Shown: positions 14,270 through 27,249, counted from the first letter of the stretch. The stretch: DNA of 32,196 nucleotides from Setaria digitata (GCA_003640385.1 RCAB01000618.1:1-32196); one strand, 5' to 3'. Numbers and translations: made by a program. The notes: generated by a model from the sequence alone, not told the origin.

Positions 14270-14431
14270 AGAAATTTTTTTTGTTCCTTACACTTCATGA
14301 TTCCGAAATTTCTTCAATGTATCAAGATTAAGTCTGATTTCGATTTTGAACTTGTTCATGAATCAACATCAAGAAGTCGATTTGGATCTGCTTCACATGA
14401 AGATGATAAATGTTGTAGTATCATACATTAA
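14270..14431 (+). CDS. Candidate alternative terminal exon of the GPCR (cytoplasmic tail)
   Basis: This stretch is open from 14270 to a TAA at 14429-14431. It encodes a hydrophilic Ser/Asp/Glu-rich tail (FDFELVHESTSRSRFG) ending DDKCCSIIH, the composition expected of a GPCR C-tail with palmitoylatable cysteines. A usable acceptor is AAG at about 14314-14316, which gives a phase-0 entry. A weak phase-0 donor (CCA|GTTCGG, after residue P333) lies in the preceding exon. Joining them would replace the 13-residue tail of the 346 aa form. The splice sites are poor, so it could also be an unrelated open stretch. Confidence 0.35.
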   Translation, partial: RNFFCSLHFMIPKFLQCIKIKSDFDFELVHESTSRSRFGSASHEDDKCCSIIH

Positions 14432-15004
14432 GTTTGGAAGAAAATTAGATTATCACTTTAGTATTATCAATTATTTGTTAGTTTATTTACACAAAATACA
14501 GATGTGAATTTTTTTTTTCTTTTTTATCTTTTAGTCTGAAATTTTTTAGATAATTTTAAATTAAGGAGAAAATAATTGGAATTGTAAATTTTTTGGCTTT
14601 GAAAGCTTCAGTAGAATTTTTTGTTGCTAAAATTGTAATCTTTTATGCTATTGAAATTTCATATATCTACGCAACATGATTATAATTTATCTGTTATAAT
14701 GTAAAAAAGCTCTGATAATAAATCGTTATCAATAAGTATATTAGCTGCCTACAGTGTATATTATACAAAATAATGATTTTCTCATTGAATCTAATGAATG
14801 TGTTACAACAAATTTATGGCGCAATTTCATTTTCATCAATGAAAAAGTTTCATCCACAACTGCTCAATGGTTTCGTCTTTTGCAAAAAAAAATGAATTCT
14901 TTTCTTTTCTTTCCTTTTTTTTTTTTTTTTTTTTGTTCATTTTTAAGAAAAGCTTTTATTATCTGTCATAATTATTAGTGATAAAAAGGCCTATTATCAG
15001 AGAC

Positions 15005-15252
15005 TAGTCATAGAACAAATTATCATCATGAAAGCAGATTGATTGATTACTTCAAAATCAATATCAGAAGGGGAAAAAAAAAAACAAAAAAGAAATTAGC
15101 TATCATTATTTTAGGTTCAATCACCGAANTAGTCATAGAACAAATTATGATCATGAAAGCAGATTGATTGATTACTTCAAAATCAATATCAGAAGGGGGG
15201 AAAAAAAACAAAAAAGAAATTAGCTATCATTATTTTAGGTTCAATCACCGAA
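15005..15252. repeat. 125 bp tandem duplication separated by a single N
   Basis: Bases from 15005 recur from 15130 with only a few differences (a C/G change and a G/A length change in the purine run). A lone N at 15129 sits exactly at the junction. Near-identical copies abutting an N are typical of two contig ends that overlap but were scaffolded rather than merged, so the second copy may not exist in the genome. Confidence 0.85.
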
Positions 15253-15801
15253 AGAAAAAAAAAAAAAAAAACATCACTTTACTTACCTTACTCAACGGCT
15301 ATAAAAGAAAAAGAAGGCTGTCTGCTTAAAATGCAAATTTTTGCTACTGTTTACCGAGTATGAAGTGGTGTGCATGTTAATTATCTGTTTTGCAGTAATT
15401 AGACTGCAAATTCAACAGAGCAGCAATATACATGATCACGCAGAATAACACGAATGCAGTTTATAAAAATGAAATTTGCAAAAAAAAAAAACAGAAAAAA
15501 AATCATTTAAAAAGCATCATAAAGTTAATTATAAAGTTAAATATGGAAAATTCATTAGATATGCATAAAATGAAATAATTTTATTCCTATATTTTTATAT
15601 GACAGTTGAATATGCCAGGCTAGACTTTTTTTTAGACCTTGTAAAATGGGAATTTGCCGCAATAATGTGATGAATTGATTTGAAAAAAAAAAAAAAAAAA
15701 TCGAGCAATTTTTTAATTAAAAATAACTGCCATTACGTTTTAAAATTAGAATTTATTTAAATAATAAATTTCATTTTTCTCATAAATCAATGAAAAGTTA
15801 A

Positions 15802-17460
15802 TTAAATTGGTGGCGGTATGTAGCATGTGCCACGCAGAAATGCTACTGTTAAAGTGAAAACAGCAATGAAATTTATGAAACATAGTCCAAGAATTAAATT
15901 ATTACGTTTTTTTCTCCTTTCATAATTTTCCCATTGAGCAACAGTTACCTGAAATTATGCTAATTGCTGATTAATTTCATATCAGTCATTAAATTTTTTA
16001 CCCTTTCCCTTTTTTTTTTTTTTTTTTTGACTTTTCATTCAAATTATAACTAGTGATATGAATTTGAAAAGAAAACAAAAACAAAATTAGGAAAAATCTC
16101 TGAATTTTTTGGAGTAAAAAAAACAGAAAGAGATAAATTGTATAATCTGTTCCTAACTTTTTTTTTTTTTTTTTTTTAAGCATATCATTAATTGCTCTCT
16201 CTGAATTAATAATTAATTTTAATTAATGAAACAAATGGTTTTTTATTAATCTAATTAAACAAGCAAACAACCAATTTCTACCCATTGGTCAAAATTTAAC
16301 AAAGATTCATCCATTTGATGAGGCTCAATCATTCGTTTTTTAATATTCTGTTTCATTTCTGTATCTTTATTGCATAAATTTGTCCTACAGCAGTAATATT
16401 TAACCTCTGCAAAAAAAAAAAAAAAAAAAAAAAAGAAAAAAATTAACTTCTATTTAAGCGATTACAAAAATTATTGAAATAATTTTGGCTGAGACCAAAA
16501 AACCGCAAAATATTATTGCACTAATCGAGAACATATTTGATTCATTTCATAATTAATTGTATATTAATGTAGTTATAGCATTAAAATTTAAAATAATAAA
16601 TGAAATAATTATTAATACTTTGGTATTTCGAATATGTCTTATTTAATGTATGAGCTTTCTGGTCTGAGGAACAATTTATATTTGATTGAGCGATACAACC
16701 ATAAATTGAATTCAATTGAATATCAGTACCACGAAAGCATGCCGATTCGTTATGGAGACATTGTTGAATGCTTAGATCATCATTGGTACCAATAAAACTA
16801 TTTCTATTATAGGCATTAGCAAGAAAAACAAAAAAAAAAAAAAAAAAAAATTCTATTTAATTGCAAAAAATATTTCACATAAATGTTTTAGAGCAAAAGA
16901 AAAAATGCATAATTTTCTTTTTGCTTTTTAGTTCATTGAAAAGTTTAAAACTATTTATTTATTCTTTTTTTTCTTTTAAAATTTCTAAACAAGCTAAAAT
17001 TGTTTGATTTTCAGTGAATAAATTGAAGCAAGTATTTTCCATTCTTTTAAACATTATCAAATTTGAAATGTTCAAGATCGGCTGGAATTTGATAACAACA
17101 TTACAATGAACTACTTTATATTTCGTAGATGATAAGGAAAAAAAAAAGAACAAAACAAAACAAAACAAAACAGAACAAAACAAAACGAAAAAGAACTACC
17201 CACGTTTCTAATTCAGAAGTGATATAACAGTTTTGAATTAATAAAAAAAAAAAAAAAAAAAACGGATCCGAGGAGAAATTACTATTATTGTTATTTTCAT
17301 CAAAAAGTATGTAGCATTAAAATAAGCAACTTCATCAGTAATTAATCCTTCAACTGTATGAGTACCATTTTAAACTTTTCAAATTTTTAGCAGACGATAC
17401 TTCACAACATAATATCACGAAAAATAATGATTGTAGGAACAACCGCACGATTGATTGCAT
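15802..17460 (-). CDS. Signal-peptide protein with activin-receptor/Ly6-type three-finger ectodomain and C-terminal hydrophobic segment, 181 aa
   Basis: Exons in transcript order are 17460-17366, 16797-16619, 16406-16282 and 15948-15802. All introns are GT..AG and phases match; a split TG|T codon makes the first cysteine. Residues 1-24 form a signal peptide (hydrophobic core, then VSSA before K25). Residues 32-104 carry eight cysteines (32, 45, 52, 66, 74, 97, 98, 103) spaced as in three-finger ectodomains and closing with CCRTNLCN, a hallmark of activin/BMP type I receptor and Ly6 domains. Three N-glycosylation sequons occur at N48, N73 and N84. A hydrophilic linker leads to RRKKR (144-148) and a hydrophobic helix at about 149-171, then ends CYIPPPI. 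No GS box or kinase follows, unlike a TGF-beta receptor. It acts presumably at the cell surface as a small Ly6-like protein or a BAMBI-like decoy; the latter is inference. The signal-peptide exon is supported by phase and composition only. Confidence 0.78.
17151..17185. repeat. (CAAAA)n pentanucleotide microsatellite
   Basis: Seven pentamers in a row, one of them CAGAA, lie inside the first intron of the three-finger protein gene. On the minus strand they give a misleading Phe/Leu/Val open frame that looks like a signal peptide. Confidence 0.85.
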
Positions 17461-17477
17461 TAAATAATAAGTATTCT
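17461..17477 (-). promoter_or_regulatory. Putative trans-splice acceptor and short leader of the three-finger protein gene
   Basis: On the minus strand, TTTCAATAG ends at 17476, fifteen bases before the ATG at 17460. The short distance and the sequence fit a nematode spliced-leader acceptor. No TATA-like or other core promoter was identified further upstream. Confidence 0.35.
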
Positions 17478-18608
17478 ATTGAAATGCTTAATTATAATTT
17501 AAGTAATTAAAAAGCAACTCTTCCAACAATTGTACTCTTATTCACTTTTCGTCCTTAATATAGACATTTCGACCATTTTTTCTTTTTTTTTTTTTTTTTT
17601 TTTTTTTGCATTTTCAACCATACCAATTTCTTAATTTTTTTCACTATCAAATAAAGCACAAAATTGGCAAATCAATTAAATCATAAAGTTAAACAATAAT
17701 ATCAACCAATTATAGGGTTAATCATTGGGGTTTAATTAATCGTACGGCTCAGCAAACAGATTAATTAATTAACAAGACTAAACACTGAAGTCGATAGATT
17801 TAAAACATTGGACTTAATTAATTATAAGGTTAAATATTAAGCGATATCATAGGAAGAAATGTTTGTTAATAATTATTTCAACTCAAATATTTGCTATTTG
17901 TAAACGAATAATGAGCTACCGTAATCAGCAACATATGCATTACAATTATTTTTATTAAAATATTTACAAACATATTTATGCGAAAGATAGCAATCACTAT
18001 TAGAGACGACGAAGAACGAAACAAAACTTTTCCAATATACCACTCATTGTTATATGCACATTAATTAGAGTCCATGAAAAAGGGTAATGCTATAGTGCAG
18101 CAAACAACATGCTATAAAAAGCATTTCAAAACAGAGGTTAGTTCGTTTATGATCGAGTAATCTCCACCTGAGGAATGCAAGAGTAAAGACTGTTTATGAG
18201 CGGTTCATATGAGGCGTTCCTCTTCCGGTTAGCACACTGGAAAAGGGTCAGGATCACTCAACAATTTCTTGCCCTGTCCTATCTGCAGAAAACTTTGTCA
18301 TTTTTTTCTTCAAATATTTTTCTGGAAAATCGAAGAGAGCAGAGTATAACCCTTTCCTGTATCACAAAACGACAATGCCTTGAAGTAATTTCAAGCTAAA
18401 TATGACTGGAGAATTTTAACTGCAGAAAAATAGAACTTTAAAGCAAATTATCTGAACAAGATTCAATAAAATGAATTAACACATTTCACACAAACTTAAT
18501 AATAAAAAGAAAAGGTCAAGAAAAGTCAACGGCTAAACATTCTAAAACAGATATTGATGGTGCCTTTATGAGAATCGGTTCAATTCGTCATATTCAATCA
18601 GCACAAGG
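17478..18608. other. Intergenic DNA and 3' flank of the 308 aa gene
   Basis: No exon was supported here. The 18,100-18,420 part is less AT-rich and contains a 67-codon plus-strand frame (18196-18399) that has no recognisable features. The DNA just below 18609 on the minus strand is expected to be the 3' untranslated region of the 308 aa gene, although no clear AATAAA signal was seen. Confidence 0.4.
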
Positions 18609-19343
18609 TTAGGAAAGCACGTGATCTGGATGAATATTCAAGGAGATCAATACATCTGGATGCATCTGAAATGTAAGAACTAAATGCTTAAATAAGCGAT
18701 ACCAGGTTTAGAAGGAAGAAGGTGATGGGAAAATTACTACTGGAAAATGTAAGCGTAAATGATTCAATGTGGTACATTAACATGAAACTATCAGACATAA
18801 AAACTGTAGAGTACGAAAAGAAAAATTTATTGGTACCTGATTTAAAGTTTCACCATTTTCTATCAAATATTCATGCAATCTCTCGATGGCTGTATTAGAT
18901 GATACCAATTTTCTGCTAATTGTATCCCCTAATCTAGCTAATCTGAAAAAAAAAAATGATGTTATTTTCCTTGCAATTAAAAAGACTTCAAGATTATCTA
19001 AAAAAAAAAAAGAAAAATTCTGAATAAAAAAAAGGAATAAACTAACTTGTAACAAACAGCGTATTCTAGTCGTCGAATCGGATTAATCCATTCAGCATCC
19101 ATAAGAAATGATTCCACAGTTCTTAATACTGAGCCAATGCTGTAGCGAAATGAAACGCTAACCAAAACGTCATAATTCATCCTAAAGTACAAAAGGGAAG
19201 TTAAAACCAATCCTGAAACATCGATGAAAAAAATAAAAGGAAAAAATCTTTGTAAATTTTGATCCAACTAGTGAAATAATTAGGGCAATTTCATGACAAC
19301 TTCGATAGTGCAAATATTTTATAAAAAATAACTTCATTTGAAA

Positions 19344-19375
<32 letters not shown>

Positions 19376-21687
19376 CGGTGAAACTAGGAAATTACGGCAA
19401 CCAAGCAACCAAACAGTGAGAAAGAGTCATGAATTAAATTATCAGCGGTATCGATAAGCTGAAACCAAATGAAAATGCAACTCAGATAGATATTTTTGGA
19501 AATAAAAACTTTATAAAAGTAATGATATTTTGATTAGTGATGTTTAAACAAGTTACTATAATTGGTCTAACCAATCAAAAAGAGAGATTCCAATGACAAC
19601 CTTGTCACAACGATCTGCCGATATTTCGCAGTTGCATCAATAAGACAATCCAGTTCATAGGTTGAAATACCATCCACCCAGCACTTTTTTACACCTTTCG
19701 ATCGTAGTTCATTCCACTCAGTGAACAGTTTTCCGCCAACAGACGATAAATATGTGGCGTCAACAAACCATGAACGCCCCTTACACTAAAATTATTAATT
19801 TCGATTTGAAAAAAAAGTGAGAAAAAAACAGTTTATAAACATTAAAGCGCTGAAAAAAGACAAAATTTAATTGTTTGTCCTTCAATGTCAAAAAAAAAGG
19901 CTAATTTACAATGAAATTTTGGGAAGAATATGAGAGATAACAGCGAGTAAATTAAATAGCAGGATTTTTTGCAAGAATAATGAATCTTCTTCAAGGCATT
20001 AATATCAGTAGGATAAAAAAACATCATTGAATGACTAAAAAGTTACAGTGGTCCGTTAACTACAGTAATTATATTATCATAAATGAGCTTACATTTACTT
20101 CAAAATCCCTGTATGGCGTCTGTCCACTAAGGTCTTGTGGTGATAATGTTTCAAGGACTCGTAATCTTAATGTCACATCAACTCTCGACCCACTTCGTGT
20201 TTCCTCTTGCAATACAACACTAGATGAGTCCCATAAATCTCTATAAACCTGGAACAGACGATATATTAAGTCATAAAACATAATGATCGAAATAGTATAA
20301 GAGGTTACCATGATAATAATAATAATATCATGACTAGTAAAATGAAGTACTTTTCATGATGAAATACTAGAACTAACATAACGACAATAAATATACAAAT
20401 AGCAGAAAGATTAGACTTAGAAAAGAGAGAGATTACAGCTAAATGCGCTAGTAGAATAGCAATGAAAGAACCTTGAAATGAAAAGCACCAACGGACAAAA
20501 CAACATCAACAAGCAATGAATATGCACAATGCTCTTCCGGATTAACACTTAATATCCATTCATCATGCGATTTCTTCTTTGTACACTGAAAGAATTAGAA
20601 CAGGAATGAGGCTCAAACTTTTTAGAGCCATTATTTTTAGATCTGCAATGACAGCGCAAAACTGATGCCGACAATAGCTATAAAAGTGACATGAAGGAAA
20701 TACCACATATTCACAAATTCATGTAAAATAGAGCAGTATGGAAAAAAAAAAAAAAAAACCTAGCAATGATATACCTTTCGAGAACAGTACAATTATACAA
20801 GCTTAATAGGCACTGCTGTGATGAAATACAGTACGGAATCCCATTATATTTAAATATGGTGACTGCAAGAATAATACTGCTCATCTGGGCGTCTGCGTGA
20901 AAGACAATACTATGAAAATTAAGCTCTGGTAAATATTTCACAGATCAAACTTAACAGTTAAGTGGCATAAATTATCAGGAACACTCAAAACTGAACCCCA
21001 GTTCTACAAAAAATCTTTAAAAAAACCTAGATACCAACCTGTATTGTGCAACAATAGCCATATTCCGAAACTACTGAAGACCAACCGTTCATTAAATCAG
21101 CACCACTCCATGTACGCTCTAACGTCCAAGCTTGTTCCATCTTTTCACGAAGCTATCATTGAGAAGCGTCTAAATTCGTTTCTTTTTAAATTGGAGAAGA
21201 AAATCAATCTCTTCTTTCAGTTCAAAAAGTTACAGCGTATAATTACGAGGATAAAAGCCAATAATTTCATTTTTATTCTTAGGATGGAAAACACCTCAAA
21301 AAACTGAAAATGAAGTATGTGGACAAGTGACCCCAACTCAAAATCCAAACTGTTAAGTGCAGAAACAATTAGTGAGCATAAGTGCTGTTTATTATATATT
21401 ATATACATAATTAATATGGGTACAGCTATAAACACATATTTTCGAACAAAAAGTCAAAAAACAATATACTAATAATAGTTGTTGAATAGAAAAAAAATCG
21501 GGAAATATAATAAGGAATTCAATCGTTAGACCTACATTTGGTCTGGAAGTGCAAGCACAAATACAACGGGAACTGCTCAGAAATTGATAAAAACATCAAT
21601 ACCTCAATCCCAAACCTACTGCCATTTCGATCTAATGAACAAAGAGGTGGAGTAAGATGCTGAAAAGTCGGCACTTACTCCATCCAT
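18609..21687 (-). CDS. Unrecognised 308 aa protein, 9 exons, probable downstream gene of an AMPK-beta operon
   Basis: Exons in transcript order are 21687-21679, 21659-21603, 21152-21039, 20585-20472, 20248-20099, 19785-19601, 19181-19047, 18942-18837 and 18665-18609. Every junction is GT..AG and the reading phase closes over all nine exons. The first coding exon is only three codons (M-D-G) followed by a perfect GTAAGT donor. The protein is soluble-looking, with no signal peptide and no clear transmembrane segment. It has a Cys-containing stretch YGYCCTIQC (about 54-62), a conserved-looking block around KGRSWFVDATYL (about 150-161) and TEWNELR, and a C-terminal part rich in helices with an MHPDVL segment. 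I cannot assign a family; DEG/ENaC and NYN/PIN-like resemblances were considered and not supported. Start choice rests on an acceptor AG at 21694 six bases before the ATG. The gene structure is well supported; the function is unknown. Confidence 0.75.
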
Positions 21688-21822
21688 ACAAAACTGTATT
21701 TAAAAATTTGAACTAAGCTAATACTAGAGAAGCATTTTGAAAAACAGCAGCTAACAGCAAAAAAATGAAAGCATAATGGACTGTAAATTTAGATTCACCG
21801 GTACGAAGGACACAACTAGCAA
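21688..21822 (-). promoter_or_regulatory. Short intercistronic region with trans-splice acceptor, probable nematode operon
   Basis: Only 135 bases separate the AMPK beta stop codon from the ATG of the 308 aa gene on the same strand. The gap ends in TTTTTAAATACAG (AG at 21694-21695), six bases before that ATG. Spacing of about 100-150 bases with an acceptor just before the downstream start is typical of nematode operons processed by trans-splicing. No AATAAA was found in the gap. Confidence 0.6.
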
Positions 21823-24094
21823 TTAAATTGGTTTATAAAGTAACGTTGTCACATATTTCTTACGATAACGATGTGTTGCGGAAAGTACCATAACACCATC
21901 TTTAATGGACAGTGCATACAGATGATTCAGCATTACGTGGTTTGGTTCTGGTAATACGTTTGGATCACACTGCATAGGAGTATCTTTGTTAAGAATAACC
22001 TGCAAACAAAAAATAAACAAATAAATAAAAAAGCAACATCTACTTATCTTAGGCAATAGACTTGATATTAAAATTACAGCAAGTGTAACACTGATCTGAT
22101 ATGAAACCAAGGTCGGTAAAGAAATGATCAATCAAAATTAAAATAAAGAGTGGGAACCAAGAAAATTTCAGCTGCCAATTTTTCCTCGAATAAAAACTTA
22201 AAATTCATCCATGTGACAAATACAAACAGGATGAAACACCAGCTGCTTTCAGTGTGTCTAGAAAAAAAAAAAAAAAAAACTGGAAATAGAAAGAATCATA
22301 AGACTTAATAAACCTCCTAGCTCAAAAATGAACAACAAAGGATTGGGTTTTTTTGCTTGAAATTAATAATTAATCAGAAACATGAATACCTGTAGAAGAT
22401 GAGGAGGTAAAACTGGTGGATTCTGCGCTTTCTCAAACTCTCTACGATCAGGTATTTCTTGAGTAAAATTTTTCAGCTTTTCAATTTCACGTTCATTGGG
22501 TGTGTCATGCGAGGAAGGCGGTGCACCAGTCATATTCACCTTCCTCATTGCTTCCCCAGCATTTGATGACGCCAAATCACGATCAAGTGCATCAAATACC
22601 TAAAGATATATGTGATACATGTGAAGACGAGAAACGAAAACCTTACTTCATGGAGGAGAATAACGAATCAGTTCTTTTTATATGCGAAACAAACAGTTAT
22701 ATTAATTTACTCTATGGTCATAAAGACTTAAAAAGGAAATCAACATGTGCGGTAGGTGAACATATAAAAGAATGAGCTTCCTAAAAGATGCTTCAAATAA
22801 CGAACTTCAATAAAACTTAGTTAAAAAGCTCACAAAAATTGTAGAAAAACGGAATTAATCCTCTTCATAAATTAAAATGAAAAGTTAATTTGTCTGCTTT
22901 TTCAACCGTTAGAAATGGAAGGAAAGGTTATGCTCGCGAAACTGCAGCACCTTTGAGCGAGTTTTATCTCTCCAAGAGACTAAGGAACAAAAAAGAAGTA
23001 CTTCAAAATCGGCTTCATCAATAGCAATGACATTGTTTTGACTCCCAAATTTATTGTCCGTTTTCGCGGCGCTCTCATCAACTACCCACTTCCCATCGAT
23101 AAAAAATTTATATTCATGCCTTCCTGCAAAATTCAATAAGTTCGTCGATATCTGCCTTAAAGCGAAGCAAAACAATCTATAACTTAAATGAATGAAATAA
23201 AACATACCAAAAGTACTTCATCAAAAGACAGAACAACAAAAATCATACAAAACACCACTGCAGCTTCTCCTCAATGAAATTAATATTAAAACTACACTTA
23301 CCAGGATTCAAATTAATGATAGTAGAAAAATCTTGAGTAGATTTGCACAGTGGTATCATTTTTTTCCAACCATCCCAAGAACCTGATATGTAAACTCCAC
23401 CAGCCTGACTTCCTCCTTGCCATTTAAAAACCACCGGGTATTCGTTTGCTTCCGAAAACTGGATACTTGGTGTCGAAACCGACCCATTACTTTTCGCAAT
23501 TTTTACCTGAACACCTTCCCAGACATTAAAACTGAAATCAACCCACTAATCTAATCCTGAACGATTTGCTAGAAGACAGAAATAAGGAACGAGTGAAGAT
23601 TTCACTCCCCCCCCCCCCNGTCTAGTCCAACTTAATATATCAAGCAATTCTTTGATTAATAACAACATATCCAAATGATAACAATAATAATAAGAGTACA
23701 GAAAGATCAATGAAAGCGGATAATTGCTTAATAATGATTAATAATATTTTTAATATTAAAACTTCCCAAATTCAGTATTCTTTTCGAAAAAAAAAAAAAT
23801 AAACAAAAAAAAAAAACCTGACCATATAATATAAGGTAAAGCTAATTCGAAAAATTAGTCAATAACACAATATTTTTTAAAATTTGCTATGTAAATATAA
23901 TAAATTAAGAAAAGAAAATTTTAGCAAATAAATACCTGTACAGGACAACCATCTTCCGCTGTTCCACCGCCACTCATCATATGACCCGAGGCACTACTAC
24001 CACTAGCCGTACCACCAGCTGTCCACTGTCGTGCACGCTGTTGTCCGTCAAGAGCACGTTCACGTTTATGAAGTCCACCCTGATTATTACCCAT
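21823..24094 (-). CDS. aakb: 5'-AMP-activated protein kinase subunit beta, 5 exons, 290 aa
   Basis: This is the scaffold and glycogen-sensing subunit of AMPK, which bridges the alpha kinase and gamma nucleotide-sensing subunits. Exons in transcript order are 24094-23936, 23506-23302, 23123-23002, 22599-22390 and 21999-21823. The start MGNNQG gives a glycine-2 N-myristoylation site as in animal AMPK beta. Residues about 77-160 form the CBM48 glycogen-binding module with VYISGSW and EYKFFIDGKW. W100, K127 and W134 match the known carbohydrate-contact residues, and S109 aligns with the Ser108 autophosphorylation site. The C-terminal ASC domain (about 163-290) has PPHLLQ, LPEPNHVMLNHLYALSIKDG and ends YVTTLLYKPI, nearly the same as vertebrate beta subunits. 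The total of 290 aa is slightly longer than human beta1. Residues about 17-60 are a Gly/Ser-rich, probably disordered linker. It is the upstream member of a putative operon with the 308 aa gene. Confidence 0.96.
23607..23619. repeat. Poly-C run ending in an N
   Basis: Twelve C bases are followed by a single N at 23619, in the first intron of the AMPK beta gene. It is the only sizeable C/G homopolymer in the window and, like the other Ns, probably marks an unresolved homopolymer length or join. Confidence 0.85.
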
Positions 24095-24194
24095 CACACC
24101 GACCTTCTGCTTCGTCTTCCTCTTCGTCTTCTTCCACGTCTTCACCCCAGCAACAATTTCTCTTTCCTTTTCTATTCTTACAGCTACTCTTTCC
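24095..24194 (-). promoter_or_regulatory. AMPK beta leader with purine-rich block and putative trans-splice acceptor
   Basis: On the minus strand an acceptor-like TTATCTGTAG ends at 24194, about 100 bases before the ATG at 24094. The leader between them is strongly purine-rich, with repeated GAAGACG/GAAGA strings near 24105-24145, the kind of sequence that can act as a splicing enhancer. The frame continues open upstream of the ATG, but MGN fits the conserved myristoylation start, so I place the start there. Confidence 0.45.
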
Positions 24195-26723
<2,529 letters not shown>

Positions 26724-27222
26724 ATGACGTCGGGTGAGGATGCCCTTCGGCAACAAATTACGGAGTTGAAGGAGAAAATTGCAAGTGTCGAGCACGAAAT
26801 GGCTCATTTACAAAAACGCCGAAGAGCTTACATTGCAAAGATGAGACTGATGGTGAGTCTGGAATTTTATCGACTAATCAATCTACCAGCCCAGGATGGA
26901 AATAGCCAAATGAAATAATCATTTTTTAACTAAACGCTGGGAAAGGATGTTCTATTTGATTCTAAAAATTATATTTTGGGAGAATCATTTGGATGGACAT
27001 CATATAAAAGGAGACACCGAACATACTAGTAGTAGCGATGAATCGTTTACTACCAACGAATTATTGGAACTCAGTTTGTCATCAATTAGTTCGTCGATAC
27101 TTGGCAGCGATGGGACTTTTGATGACGATGGTCAGAATGATTCAGAATCGGGTAAAAGCGTTGAAAATGGTCAGCGTGACCGACATCGTCAGACAGAGAA
27201 TCAGAAAACTGGCGATGAATAA
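26724..27222 (+). CDS. Small protein with N-terminal coiled coil and acidic Ser-rich tail, 2 exons, about 122 aa
   Basis: Exon 1 (26724-26852) encodes 43 residues with heptad-like spacing (ALRQQITELKEKIASVEHEM) and a basic KRRR patch, then a good donor ATG|GTGAGT. The preferred exon 2 is 26983-27222 in phase 0, giving a long stop-free acidic, Ser/Thr-rich and probably disordered tail ending TGDE; an AATAAA follows at 27250. A second acceptor at 26945 would instead join a different frame and end at 27029, after 27 codons. Both acceptors deviate from the nematode TTTTCAG consensus, so the tail is the uncertain part. I do not recognise a family. The gene is head-to-head with AMPK beta and tail-to-tail with the carrier gene. 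Confidence 0.55.
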
Positions 27223-27249
27223 AAAAACAAAAAATTTTCTAATTTTCCA

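Larger units (their letters stand above)
13870..15801. other. Convergent intergenic region between GPCR (+) and three-finger protein gene (-)
   Basis: The two genes are transcribed toward each other across this interval. It holds the receptor 3' flank, a candidate alternative exon, a duplicated block around an N, and several A/T homopolymers. An 85-codon frame at 13859-14116 begins inside the receptor stop region and has no homology I recognise. A TATAAAAG string occurs at about 15299 but no gene is evident just downstream on the plus strand. Confidence 0.5.

Noticed and set aside
16959..17183. Minus-strand 74-codon frame resembling a signal peptide exon
   Set aside because: Its hydrophobic start is the (CAAAA)n repeat read backwards; the exon at 17366-17460 fits phase and gives the needed cysteine.
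20711..20941. Minus-strand open stretch between exons of the 308 aa gene
   Set aside because: Its phase is incompatible with the neighbouring exon, whereas direct splicing of 21039 to 20585 is phase 0 on both sides.
18609..21687. DEG/ENaC-channel or NYN/PIN-nuclease identity for the 308 aa protein
   Set aside because: Only short local resemblances (YGYCC, WFVD) exist; there are no transmembrane segments or catalytic aspartate pattern.
22603..22775. Plus-strand open stretch with a CxxC in an AMPK beta intron
   Set aside because: It is antisense to a well-supported intron, with no recognisable domain and no partner exon.
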